A DNA stretch of 64,000 nt from Candidatus Competibacteraceae bacterium (GCA_016713505.1 JADJPA010000001.1:496001-560000), one strand, 5' to 3'; counted from the stretch's first letter, positions 46,073 through 54,850 are shown. Notes: a model not told the origin generated them from the letters alone. Made by a program: numbers and translations.

Positions 46073-47128
46073 TCAAGCGGATTTGGCGCTTTCGGCCTTG
46101 ACGATGCCTTCCCACAGGCCGTTCAGATACACCGCGCCGAGCGCGCGGTCGTACAGGCCATAGCCCGGCTTGCCGGTTTCGCCCCAGATCATCCGGCCGT
46201 GGTCGGGGCGGACATAGCCGTCATAGCCCGCTTCGTAATACGCCTTGACGATTTCGGCCATATCCAACGAGCCGTCGGCGGAGCGATGGCCGGTTTCGTA
46301 AAAGTCACCCGCTTCGTTGACCTTGACGTTGCGCAGATGGGCGAAGTGGATACGGCCTTGACCGGCGAATTCGCGCACCATCGCGGCGATGTCGTTGTAG
46401 AAGTCGCCGCCCAGCGAGCCGGAACAGAGCGTCAGACCGTTGACCGGGGTGTCCTCGATGGCCAGCAGCCGGGCGAGATCATTGCGGTTCTTGACGATGC
46501 GCGGCAGGCCGAAGATCGGGCGGGGCGGGTCGTCGGGATGGATCGCCATCTTGATGCCAACTTCTTTAGCGACTGGAATGACTTTATGCAGGAAGTATTC
46601 GAGATGGCTCCACAGCGTTTCCTCATCGACCTTGCTGTATTCGGCCAGCAAGGCTTTCAGTGCGTCCGGCTGGTAGCTGGTGTCCCAACCCGGTAACTGA
46701 ATCCCTTCCGAGGGATCGATTTTGTTGACGATCTCCATGTCGAAAGCCAGGGTGCTGGAGCCGTCCGGCAGCTGCTTTTCCAGCGTGGTGCGGGTCCAGT
46801 CAAACACCGGCATGAAGTTGTAACAGACTACCTTGATATCGCACTGGGCGAGGTTGCGGAGCGTCTGGCAGTAATTGTCGATTAACCGGTCGCGGCTGGG
46901 CTTGCCGAGCTTGATGTCCTCGTGCACCGGCACGCTTTCGATCACTTCCAGCTTTAAGCCGCGCGCTTCGATCTTGTCCTTAAGCGCCTGAATGTTGGCG
47001 ACCGGCCACACCTCGCCCACCGGCACGTCGTAGACCGCCGAGACGATCTGCTCGACACCGGGAATCTGACGGATGTAATCCAGAGATACGGGGTCGGAAT
47101 CCCCATACCAACGAAATGACATTTTCAT
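46073..47128 (-). CDS. uxuA: Mannonate dehydratase UxuA
   Basis: A 351-residue TIM-barrel enzyme. MSFRWYGDSDPVSLDYIRQIPGV, IESVPVHEDIKLGKPSRD, MAIHPDDPPRPIFGLPRIVKN, LTLCSGSLGG and YVRPDHGRMIWGE match UxuA throughout. It dehydrates D-mannonate to 2-keto-3-deoxygluconate, the glucuronate branch. AAGGAG lies before the ATG. The gene sits between kdgK and the SDR reductase. Confidence 0.96.
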   Translation of the reverse strand: MKMSFRWYGDSDPVSLDYIRQIPGVEQIVSAVYDVPVGEVWPVANIQALKDKIEARGLKLEVIESVPVHEDIKLGKPSRDRLIDNYCQTLRNLAQCDIKVVCYNFMPVFDWTRTTLEKQLPDGSSTLAFDMEIVNKIDPSEGIQLPGWDTSYQPDALKALLAEYSKVDEETLWSHLEYFLHKVIPVAKEVGIKMAIHPDDPPRPIFGLPRIVKNRNDLARLLAIEDTPVNGLTLCSGSLGGDFYNDIAAMVREFAGQGRIHFAHLRNVKVNEAGDFYETGHRSADGSLDMAEIVKAYYEAGYDGYVRPDHGRMIWGETGKPGYGLYDRALGAVYLNGLWEGIVKAESAKSA

Positions 47129-47153
47129 GAAGCGTTCTCCTTGGATGGAAAGC

Positions 47154-48122
47154 TCAAACCAGCGTTGGGGAAGCGGGGGCCAGCAACGCAGCCGAGGTCG
47201 GCATGGCCTCGGTTGGAATAATGGCTCCCGGATGTTGGATCACGGCCGCCGCCGTGCGGTTGGCGGCGCGGGCGGCGACGGCAGGTTCGACGCCGCTCAA
47301 TCGCATCGCCAAATAGCCCCCGGCGAAGGAATCACCGGCGGCGGTGGTATCGACGATAGGATCGACCGGTTCGACGGGGACGACGATGGGATCGCTGCCC
47401 GCCACTCGGACTAAAGTCGGCCGGACGCCGCGCTTGACCACCACTTCCGCCGCCGCAAGCGCCAGCACGTCGGCCAGCGCTTGGTCGGCCGAGGTCGCCC
47501 CGCGCAACGCCATTTCATCATCCAGGGTGATCAGCACCAGATCGCTCAAGGCGTAGGCGCGGTCGTAGAGGGCGCGGGCTTGGGCGAGATCGGGCCACAG
47601 ACGGGGGCGGAAATTGTTGTCGAAGGCAACCTGGCCGCCGTTGGCGCGCACTCGCGCCATCACGCCCAACAGCCGCTCCCGGCCTTCGGCGGGTAAAATG
47701 GCCAGGCTGATGCCGCTCAGATACAGCATCGACACGCCGCCGATGGCGTCTTCTAAAGGCGTGCTGGCGGTGTCGAAATAATCGCGGGCGGTGCTGGTAT
47801 CGCGCCAGTAGAAAAAGTGACGTTCGCCGGACGCATCCACCTGAATGGCGTACAAACCCGGCATGTGATTATCGAGCAAGCGCACCAAGGAGGTGTCGAT
47901 GCCTTCCGCCCGCCACGCCGCGATCATGTGATCGCTGAACACGTCCACACCCAGGGCGGTGGCGTAGGAGACTTGCAGTGCTTTATCGGCGCGCAGCCGG
48001 GCTAGATAAATAGCGGTGTTGAGCGTGTCGCCGCCGAAGCGTTGCTGCATCGTCCCAAACACTTGGCCGCGCAATTCGATCATGCACTCCCCAAACAACA
48101 CGATGCGGCGGGGCGATGTCAT
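47154..48122 (-). CDS. kdgK: 2-keto-3-deoxygluconate kinase KdgK
   Basis: A PfkB-family kinase of 322 residues very similar to E. coli KdgK. IVLFGECMIELRGQVFGTMQQRFGGDTLNTAIYLARL, HMPGLYAIQVDASGERHFFYWR, LYLSGISLAIL, VAFDNNFRPRLWPD, and the signature DTTAAGDSFAGGYLA with the catalytic aspartate are conserved, as is the C-terminal IIPTEAMP. It phosphorylates KDG to KDPG for Eda. GGAG precedes the ATG. Confidence 0.95.
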   Translation of the reverse strand: MTSPRRIVLFGECMIELRGQVFGTMQQRFGGDTLNTAIYLARLRADKALQVSYATALGVDVFSDHMIAAWRAEGIDTSLVRLLDNHMPGLYAIQVDASGERHFFYWRDTSTARDYFDTASTPLEDAIGGVSMLYLSGISLAILPAEGRERLLGVMARVRANGGQVAFDNNFRPRLWPDLAQARALYDRAYALSDLVLITLDDEMALRGATSADQALADVLALAAAEVVVKRGVRPTLVRVAGSDPIVVPVEPVDPIVDTTAAGDSFAGGYLAMRLSGVEPAVAARAANRTAAAVIQHPGAIIPTEAMPTSAALLAPASPTLV

Positions 48123-48152
48123 CAGGCGTCTCCAGGGTAGTGGTTTGTGTGG

Positions 48153-49631
48153 TTAGCAGGCCGGCATTGCGGCGAGCGCGGCCAACATCCCGACCGCTGC
48201 AATTCGCTCCAGCGCGGCGGCGACCTGGGGCGCCAGTGCGGGGATGGTGGCGAGGTCGCGATCCCACAGCCGCCTATCGGCCAACAGCGTCGGCGCGGCG
48301 TTGACCGGATCGCGCCAAGCGGCGTCGAAAATCTCCAGCACCGTGCGGTCGTCGCGGATCGGGTAAGCACCGTTTTCCCGCTGTCCGATGAAGGCGCCCG
48401 CCGCGTCGAACTGGCCGCGATAGAACCACAGCAACGCCGCCAGTGAGAACGCCAATCCGGCAGGCGCGCGGCCGTGCTCCTTTGCATAATCCAACACCGA
48501 GGGCAACACCCGCACTTTCCACTTGGAAACGGAGTTCAGGGCAATCGATAGCAGTTCGTGGCGGATGTAAGGGTTGGCGAAACGCTCCAGCACGCTTGCG
48601 GCGTACTTGCGGCGTTCGGCGTCCGGCAGCGGTACAAAGGGGATGATTTCATCGAACACCGCCCGCCGCAGAAACCGCGCCATGACCTTGTGATTCATCA
48701 TCTCGCCGACCGTATCCAGCCCGCCGCAGAATGCCGCCAGCACGCTGGCAGTGTGCCCGCCATTGAGGATGCGCACCTTGCTGGCGCGATACGGTTTGAG
48801 ATTGTCCGTCCAGATGATGTTGAGACCGGCCTTGTGCAACGGAAACTCCTCGGCCAATGTGGGCGGCCCCTCGATCACCCACAGGTGGAACGGCTCGGCG
48901 GCGACCAGCAGGCTGTCGCGGTAACCCCATTCCGCGAACAGGCTTTCCGCCTCGGTTCCCGGATAACCCGGCACGATGCGATCCACCAGCGTATTCAGAA
49001 AATGATTGTCCCGCTTCACCCAATCGCTGAAGTTCGGCGGCAGCGCCCAATCGCTGGCGTGGCGCAACACGATGTCGAGCAGAGTGGTTCCGTTCGCCTC
49101 GATTAATTCGGTCGGCAGAAATATCAGGCCGGTTTGCGGTCGGCCTCCCAGCGTCTGAAACCGTTCCCACAGCAATAGCGCGACTTGGGCCGGGAAGCTA
49201 CGCGGCCATTGGTTAGGAACCAGCGGCTGCTCGACGTAGGCGATACCCGCTTCAGTAGTGTTGGAGATGACGAAGCGGGTGTGCGGGTCGCGGGCGTGGG
49301 CCAGCCATGCTGCGGAGTGGTCGCGAGGATCGATGCCACCGCTTACGCAGCGCACGATCCGCCGCGACGTCACAGGAACGCCGTCTTGAATGCCACGCAC
49401 CAGCACCGTGAATAAACCATCCTGGCCATTTAATTTTTCGACGATGCCCGCCGAGCGCGGCGGCGCAATCACGACACGGGCGTTCAATAATCCCGCTTCA
49501 TTGGCGATATCGATCATCCAATTGGCGAACGCGCGCAAGAAATTACCGTCGCCAATTTGCAGCACACCCGTAGCAGGTCGGCGCGGGGGCGACAACGGGT
49601 CGGGCTGGGTGGAACGGCTTAACGCGCTCAC
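48153..49631 (-). CDS. uxaB: Tagaturonate reductase (altronate oxidoreductase) UxaB
   Basis: A 492-residue member of the mannitol-dehydrogenase/UxuB superfamily. GVLQIGDGNFLRAFANWMIDIANEAGLL carries the NAD-binding opening, and LIFLPTELIEANGTTLLDIVLRHASDW, VKRDNHFLNTLVDRIVPGYP, KVRILNGGHTASVLAAFCGGLDTVGEMM and ERFANPYIRHELLSIALNSVSKWKVRVLP are typical of UxaB. It reduces tagaturonate to altronate. The start codon is GTG (49631) behind AAGGA about 13 bases away. Only 21 bases separate it from terC upstream. Confidence 0.94.
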   Translation of the reverse strand: MSALSRSTQPDPLSPPRRPATGVLQIGDGNFLRAFANWMIDIANEAGLLNARVVIAPPRSAGIVEKLNGQDGLFTVLVRGIQDGVPVTSRRIVRCVSGGIDPRDHSAAWLAHARDPHTRFVISNTTEAGIAYVEQPLVPNQWPRSFPAQVALLLWERFQTLGGRPQTGLIFLPTELIEANGTTLLDIVLRHASDWALPPNFSDWVKRDNHFLNTLVDRIVPGYPGTEAESLFAEWGYRDSLLVAAEPFHLWVIEGPPTLAEEFPLHKAGLNIIWTDNLKPYRASKVRILNGGHTASVLAAFCGGLDTVGEMMNHKVMARFLRRAVFDEIIPFVPLPDAERRKYAASVLERFANPYIRHELLSIALNSVSKWKVRVLPSVLDYAKEHGRAPAGLAFSLAALLWFYRGQFDAAGAFIGQRENGAYPIRDDRTVLEIFDAAWRDPVNAAPTLLADRRLWDRDLATIPALAPQVAAALERIAAVGMLAALAAMPAC

Positions 49632-49652
49632 GGCTATTTCAAATCCTTCCGA

Positions 49653-50405
49653 TCAAGTAGTGGCGTCGTTTGAACTCGCGGCTTGCAATTTGGCCTGCGC
49701 CGCGTGCCGCCGCCGCCGCTTGGTGGCGGTTAAATTAAGCATTTCGACCCCGATTGAGAAAGCGATGGCGAAATACAAATAGCCCTTGGGCACATGGAAG
49801 CCCACCCCTTCGGCCACCAGCATCGCACCGACCAGGATTAGAAAACTGAGCGCCAGCATCTTGACCGAGAGATTTTCGTGAATGAAACGGCTGATCGGAT
49901 CGGCGGCGAAGATCATGATGCCGACCGCAATAATGATAGCCGCCGCCATCACGCTCAATTGTTGGGCCATGCCTACAGCGGTGATGACGCTGTCGAGCGA
50001 AAACACGATATCGAGAACGATGATCTGAATGATGACCGAGCGAAAGCTCAGCGGCTTGCCCTCGCGCATCTCCTCCTCGATGCCGTCCACGGCGGCGTGA
50101 ATCTCGGTGGTGCCTTTGGCTAGCAAGAACAGCCCGCCCCCCGACAGAATGATGTCGCGTAACGATACGGAATGTTCAAACACGCTAAACAGCGGCGTAG
50201 TCACGCCCGCCAGCCAAGCGATGCTCGCCAGCAGCAGCAGGCGCGTGATGACCGCCAGGGCTAGACCCAGCCGCCGAGCGCGTGACCGCTGCTCGGGTGG
50301 CAGCCGGTTCGACATGATCGAGATGAACACCAGATTATCGATGCCCAGCACGATTTCCAGTGCCGTGAGGGTAAGCAGGCTGACGAAAATTTCAAAGAAA
50401 TCCAT
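49653..50405 (-). CDS. TerC family integral membrane protein
   Basis: A 250-residue membrane protein with about seven helices. MDFFEIFVSLLTLTALEIVLGIDNLVFISIMSNRLP and IQIIVLDIVFSLDSVITAVGMA carry the two conserved acidic repeats (E/D-IVLGIDN, LDIVFSLDS) of TerC proteins. Relatives export metals such as manganese or confer tellurite resistance. It is the first gene downstream of the predicted KdgR-controlled promoter and only 21 bases before uxaB, so it appears cotranscribed with uronate catabolism, with no obvious functional link. Confidence 0.93.
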   Translation of the reverse strand: MDFFEIFVSLLTLTALEIVLGIDNLVFISIMSNRLPPEQRSRARRLGLALAVITRLLLLASIAWLAGVTTPLFSVFEHSVSLRDIILSGGGLFLLAKGTTEIHAAVDGIEEEMREGKPLSFRSVIIQIIVLDIVFSLDSVITAVGMAQQLSVMAAAIIIAVGIMIFAADPISRFIHENLSVKMLALSFLILVGAMLVAEGVGFHVPKGYLYFAIAFSIGVEMLNLTATKRRRRHAAQAKLQAASSNDATT

Positions 50406-50493
50406 GCCTTAATCACCTAATCAACCCATCTCGTCGAGACGTGAAGCTGGCAAGCGTTACAAGGTGAAAACAGGGTCGCAACCGGATGCTCAT

Positions 50494-50533
50494 ACTATAG
50501 AATAGCGTATTAAAAAATGTAAACGGTGTTTCA
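50494..50533 (-). promoter_or_regulatory. Predicted promoter with KdgR-like operator for the terC-uxa-uxu operon
   Basis: On the minus strand, -35 TTTACA (complement of 50518-50523) and -10 TATAGT (complement of 50494-50499) are 18 bases apart, so transcription would start near 50487. A palindrome, TGAAAC-ACC-GTTTAC (complement of 50519-50533), overlaps this -35. It matches the KdgR consensus TGAAAC-N3-GTTTCA in 10 of 12 arm positions. A KdgR-type regulator is encoded 1.5 kb away. Binding there would block RNA polymerase. The match is by eye and only one box is seen. Confidence 0.55.
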
Positions 50534-50681
50534 AAAATTTTGATTGCGGCTAAGCTATGCACTATGGAAGCGCGCGATGAAACTTGGCGAGGAGAATGTC
50601 AGCATCCTTTATGGGTTGTTCTCTCCGCGCCTAGCTGATCGACCAAGCCTTATCCTCAAACGCCGCAACGAGCGCTACTTT

Positions 50682-51782
50682 ATGAAAAAACAAATTAAAA
50701 TTAGGTCGTTGACGTTCGATATCACGCCTCTGTCCGCGATGATGGGCTTCGTGCCCGTCTGTATTTTGTTGGAGCTGGCGCACGCCGATCCCGTCTGGAT
50801 TTTCATCGTCTCCGGGTTGGCGATCATTCCGCTGGCCGGCTTGATGGGCAAGGCCACCGAACACTTGGCCGAGCACCTCGGCGCGGGCATCGGCGGCCTG
50901 CTGAACGCCACTTTCGGCAACGCGGCGGAGTTGATTATCGGCTTCATCGCCTTGAAGGCGGGTTTGATCGATGTGGTCAAGGCATCGCTCACCGGCTCGA
51001 TCATCGGCAATATCCTGCTGGTGCTCGGCGCGAGCATTCTGGCTGGCGGCTTGAAATATGAGACGCAATACTTCAACCGCACGGCGGCGTCGATGGGGAT
51101 GACGCTGCTCGCGCTCAGCACCATCAGTCTGATCATTCCGGCGCTGTTTCACATGGTGATTTCGGGCCATCCAGAAGCCCACGAGCGCGAGCTCAGCCTT
51201 GAGATTTCGATTGTCCTATTCGTTTGCTACATCCTGAGCCTGCTCTTTAGCCTGCGCACCCACAAGCATCTTTATGTCGGCGACGAAACCGATGACAGCG
51301 ACGAAGCCATCGGCACCGAAACCTGGAGCCAAAAGAAAGCCTTGATCGTGCTGCTCGCCGCCACGGTGGTGGTCGCGATCATGAGCGAATTCCTGGTGGG
51401 AGCGGTGGAGCATACCGCCCGTGTCTTCGGCATGACCGATGTCTTTATCGGCGTGATTCTGGTGGCGATCGTGGGCAACGCCGCCGAGCACAGCACCGCT
51501 GTGTTGATGGCCATGAAAAATCACATGGATTTGGCGATCAATATCGGCATCGGTTCCAGCATCCAAATTGCGCTGTTCGTCGCGCCGGTGCTGGTGTTTG
51601 CCGGCTACTTTTTGGGGCAGCCGATGGATTTGGTTTTCACCGCTTTTGAAGTGGTGGCCATCGCGTTGGCGACCTGGATATTAATGTTGATCGCTTCGGA
51701 TGGAGAATCCAATTGGATGGAAGGCGCGCAACTGCTGGCGGTTTACATCATCCTCGGTTTGGCGTTTTACTTTCTGCCGTAG
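50682..51782 (+). CDS. Calcium/proton antiporter (Cax family)
   Basis: A 366-residue cation/H+ exchanger with about eleven membrane helices. The two alpha repeats show GLLNATFGNAAELIIGFIALKAG and VILVAIVGNAAEHSTAVLMAMKN (GNAAE motif twice), with the acidic loop DETDDSDE between them. This is typical of Ca2+/H+ antiporters of the VCX1/ChaA-like group. The start at 50682 (MKKQIKIRSL) is preferred; a frame extending to 50544 has no family match. It is divergent from terC. Confidence 0.92.
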   Translation: MKKQIKIRSLTFDITPLSAMMGFVPVCILLELAHADPVWIFIVSGLAIIPLAGLMGKATEHLAEHLGAGIGGLLNATFGNAAELIIGFIALKAGLIDVVKASLTGSIIGNILLVLGASILAGGLKYETQYFNRTAASMGMTLLALSTISLIIPALFHMVISGHPEAHERELSLEISIVLFVCYILSLLFSLRTHKHLYVGDETDDSDEAIGTETWSQKKALIVLLAATVVVAIMSEFLVGAVEHTARVFGMTDVFIGVILVAIVGNAAEHSTAVLMAMKNHMDLAINIGIGSSIQIALFVAPVLVFAGYFLGQPMDLVFTAFEVVAIALATWILMLIASDGESNWMEGAQLLAVYIILGLAFYFLP

Positions 51783-51795
51783 CATAACGGCGGCT

Positions 51796-51963
51796 CCGGG
51801 CGAGGATGAAAAATGCACCGCGGAAATTCTGGGGCGGATTCCCGCCGGCCGCCGGGGGATTGCGGAAGATTTGGCCGGATCGGTGGCATTGCTCGTTTCG
51901 CCCGCGTCCGACTAGACCCACGGTTATACCCTCGCTGTGGATGGTGGTTGGCCGGCCCGATGA
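51796..51963 (+). pseudogene. kduD: 3' remnant of a KduD-type 2-deoxy-D-gluconate 3-dehydrogenase
   Basis: Between the Cax gene and kdgR, the plus strand encodes EDEKCTAEILGRIPAGRRG, then AEDLAGSVALLVSPASD, a TAG stop (51913-51915), then THGYTLAVDGGWPAR and a TGA. This is the C-terminal end of a short-chain dehydrogenase, closest in pattern to KduD (IPAGRWG...SASDY-x3-GYT-AVDGGWLAR). The internal TAG falls exactly where a Tyr (TAC) is expected. Everything upstream of about 51796, including the Rossmann and catalytic parts, is missing. It is a broken relic of 5-keto-4-deoxyuronate breakdown. Confidence 0.85.
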
Positions 51964-52062
51964 ATGGCACAATACCAATGGCATACAAGAGTATAGACCG
52001 CGCCTCAATGCCGGGCAGGCGCGGTTTCGGTAACCGGCTTTTAAATCGAAATCCAAATCCAG

Positions 52063-52866
52063 ATGGATGAATATAACCACGGTAGCAAACAGCCCGACTC
52101 CGTTTCCGCCGTGCTGCGGGTGTTCAGCATCCTGACGGCGTTGAGCGAGCATAAAGACACCAGCATCTCCCAACTGTCGGCGCGGTTAGGTATGCCCAAA
52201 GCGACCGTATACCGCTTCTTGCAGACCATGAAAGCGCTGGGCTACGTGCGCCAGGAATCCGAAACCGAGCGTTACGGCTTGACTATGAAGATGTTCGAGC
52301 TGGGGGCCAAATCCTTGCAGTATCTGGATTTGATCGAACTGGCCCAGCGGCAGATGGAGGTGCTGTCCGAAAAAACCTCGGAGACTGTCCACCTCGGCGT
52401 CTTGTCGGACAACGAAGTCATCTACATTCACAAAATCGACGCCAAGTACAGCATCGGCATGTATTCCAAGGTCGGCAAACGCGCGCCGCTGCACGCCACC
52501 GCGATGGGCAAGGTGCTGTTGGCCTGGGAAATGCCCGAACGGCGCGACGCCATCGTCGCCAACTTGGAGTTCAGGCGGTTCCGTAAAAACACGATCTCGA
52601 ATCGAGCGCGGTTTGTGAAGGAATTGGAACGCACCCGCCAGCAGAAGTACGGGCTGGATTGCGAGGAATTCGAAGAGCACATGGTCTGCCTCGCCGCGCC
52701 GATTTTCGATCACTTGAGCAACGTCGCGGGCGCGTTGAGCATCACGTTCGCGGAGTTTCGCTTCGATCCGGCCAGAAAAGACGAGTATGCGGAGATCGTC
52801 GTTGAGGCCGGTCGCGCCGTATCGCTCGATTTGGGCTGTTCGTCGTATCCACCGGATCGAGGCTGA
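52063..52866 (+). CDS. kdgR: IclR-family transcriptional regulator KdgR
   Basis: A 267-residue repressor close to E. coli KdgR. KQPDSVSAVLRVFSILTAL opens the winged helix, SQLSARLGMPKATVYRFLQTMKALGYVRQE is the recognition part, and the effector domain shows VIYIHKIDAKYSIGMYSKVGKRAPLHATAMGKVLLAW and FEEHMVCLAAPIFD. KdgR responds to 2-keto-3-deoxygluconate, the common intermediate of this cluster, so it most likely represses the uronate operon through the palindrome near 50.5 kb. That pairing is inference. It is monocistronic. Confidence 0.94.
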   Translation: MDEYNHGSKQPDSVSAVLRVFSILTALSEHKDTSISQLSARLGMPKATVYRFLQTMKALGYVRQESETERYGLTMKMFELGAKSLQYLDLIELAQRQMEVLSEKTSETVHLGVLSDNEVIYIHKIDAKYSIGMYSKVGKRAPLHATAMGKVLLAWEMPERRDAIVANLEFRRFRKNTISNRARFVKELERTRQQKYGLDCEEFEEHMVCLAAPIFDHLSNVAGALSITFAEFRFDPARKDEYAEIVVEAGRAVSLDLGCSSYPPDRG

Positions 52867-52969
52867 CCTAGCGCGGCTCGTCCGGGCGGCGGTCGCGCGG
52901 GCGCGGCCCCGTCGCCGCGCGCTTGCATCCGAGAGCTAAAAATAAATCCGCCGACTGCTATCGCCCCTC

Positions 52970-54230
52970 ATGGCTCTGAAAAAATCTGAACTCTATTCCT
53001 CGTTGTGGTCGTCGTGCGATGAGTTGCGCGGCGGCATGGATGCCAGTCAGTACAAGGATTACGTGCTCGTGCTCTTATTCGTCAAATACATCAGCGACAA
53101 ATACGCCGGTCAGCCTTACGCGCCGGTCATGATTCCGCCGGGCGCGAGCTTCAAGGACCTGGCGGCGCTCAAGGGCAAGCCGGACATCGGCGATCAGATC
53201 AACAAGAAAATCATCGGCCCGCTCGCCAGCGCCAACCAACTGTCCGGCCCGCCGGATTTCAACGACGCCACCAAGCTCGGCGGCGGCAAGGAGATGGTGG
53301 ATCGACTGAGCAATCTGATCGCCATTTTCGAGAGCTCTGCCGCGTTATATCGACAGCCAGACGCCGGAAGATCTTCAGGACATTACCGGTCATTTGCAGG
53401 GCGGCATTCCCGACCGCGACACCGACGCGCTGGCGGCGTACTGGTCGGCGTTTCCTAGCCTGCGCGCGGCGCTGTTTCAATCGCTGCGGCCCGGCTATGC
53501 GCGATTGGCCGTTCCTTCCGCGCAGTTAAAAACCACGATTTACCAACATCCTGAATTCTCCGCGTTCATCGCCTATCTGATCGCCGCCGAGGGGTGGAAG
53601 GCCGCGCCCTATCGCGTGATCGAGATGGATAAGAAAGGCAAGGCGAAGGACAAGGGTTGGGCCTGTGATCTGGTGCCCAAAGCGCTGATCGTAGCGCGCT
53701 ACTATGCCGGAGATCAGGCCGCGCTGGATGCGTTGAACGCTGACCTGGAAACGGCCATCGCGCAACGCGCCGAGCTGGAGGAAGAACACGGCGGCGAGGA
53801 CGCGGCGTTTTCCGGTTTCGAGAAAATCAACGTGGCCAGCGTCAAGGATCGCATCCGCGAAATCAGCGACGATCCCGAAGGGGCGGAGGAATTGCGCGTG
53901 CTGCGGGAATGGCTGCGGCTCGCCGCCGAGGAAGCAACGTTAAAGAAAGCGATCAAAGACGATGAAAGCGCGCTGGATGCCCAGGTTTACGCGCATTACG
54001 CCACGCTGAGCGAAGACGACATCAAAACGCTGGTGGTCGATGACAAATGGCTGGCGGCGCTGGATGCGGCGATTCACGGCGAGATGGAGCGCATCAGCCA
54101 GCAATTGACCCGGCGCGTGAAGGAACTAGCCGAACGTTACGAAACCCCACTGCCGGAGTTGAACCAGCGGGTGACGGAGTTGGAGGCGAAGGTCAACGCG
54201 CATCTAGAACGAATGGGTTTTGCATGGTAA
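52970..54230 (+). pseudogene. hsdM: Type I restriction-modification methyltransferase HsdM, internally deleted and frame-shifted
   Basis: Codons 1-121 (from ATG 52970) encode an HsdM N-terminus: KKSELYSSLWSSCDELRGGMDASQYKDYVLVLLFVKYISDKY to MVDRLSNLIAIFE. At about 53332 the sequence jumps, in another frame, to ALPRYIDSQTPEDLQDI and runs to the HsdM C-terminus (ending ERMGFAW, stop 54230), including the long helical tail. The central part, with the SAM-binding motif and NPPF catalytic motif, is gone. HsdM of this type normally exceeds 700 residues; about 420 codons remain. No functional methyltransferase can be made. Confidence 0.9.
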
Positions 54231-54814
54231 GCCCATCTCAGGCCAACACGCGACAGCGCCGTTCGCTTCGGTTGCGCGATTATGATTACACGCAGGCGGG
54301 CGCTTATTTCCTGACGATTTGCACCCACCAGCGCAGCAGTTGGTTTGGCCATATTGAAAATGACGCGATGGTGCTGAACGAGTTCGGGGAAATCGTCCGT
54401 GAAGAATGGTTGCTCTCCGGCGACATCCGCGCCGAGATCGAATTGGGCGATTACGTCATCATGCCCAATCATTTGCATGGGATTGTCTGGATTGTTGCGA
54501 ACGAGGATCAGGGCATAAAGGCAACCGATCTTGTAGGGGCGACCGGCCGGTCGCCCCTACCCGCATCCGCGCCGATCCCTACCGGTCCGCCGCCAAAATC
54601 CATCGGGGCCTTTGTCGCCGGTTTCAAATCCGCCGCCACCAAACGGATCAATCAAATCCGTCAAACCCCTGCTGCCCCGGTCTGGCAACGCAATTATTAC
54701 GAGCATGTCATTCGCAACGAAGCGGATTATCAACGGATTGCGGAATACATCGACCAAAACCCACAACGGTGGGCAATGGATTCATTAAACCCGATCAATG
54801 CCCCACAATCGTAG
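54224..54814 (+). mobile_element. REP-associated tyrosine transposase (RAYT, Y1_Tnp family)
   Basis: A 196-residue transposase whose ATG (54224) lies in the last codons of hsdM. SLRLRDYDYTQAGAYFLTICTHQR opens it, the HUH motif HLH is at residues 83-85 (MPNHLHGIVWI), and WQRNYYEHVIRNEADYQRIAEYI carries the catalytic tyrosine near residue 158. RAYTs are single-copy enzymes that process REP palindromes. Fittingly, this one is surrounded by such palindromes and even has one inside its coding region (54533-54560), read as VGATGRSPL between the HUH and Tyr motifs without breaking the frame. Confidence 0.9.
54533..54560. repeat. REP palindrome copy 1, inside the transposase gene
   Basis: A perfect 28-base palindrome, GTAGGGGCGACCGG on each strand. 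It is in frame with the transposase and encodes VGATGRSPL at about residues 104-112. It is identical to the copy at 55066-55093. Confidence 0.95.
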
Positions 54815-54835
54815 GGGCGACCGGCCGGTCGCCCT
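54811..54835. repeat. REP palindrome copy 2, at the transposase stop codon
   Basis: The same palindrome with its last arm shortened (GCCCT instead of GCCCCTAC). The TAG in its GTAGGGG arm is the stop codon of the transposase (54812-54814), so the REP sets the end of the protein. Confidence 0.92.
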
Positions 54836-54850
54836 AAAAAATGATGAATC

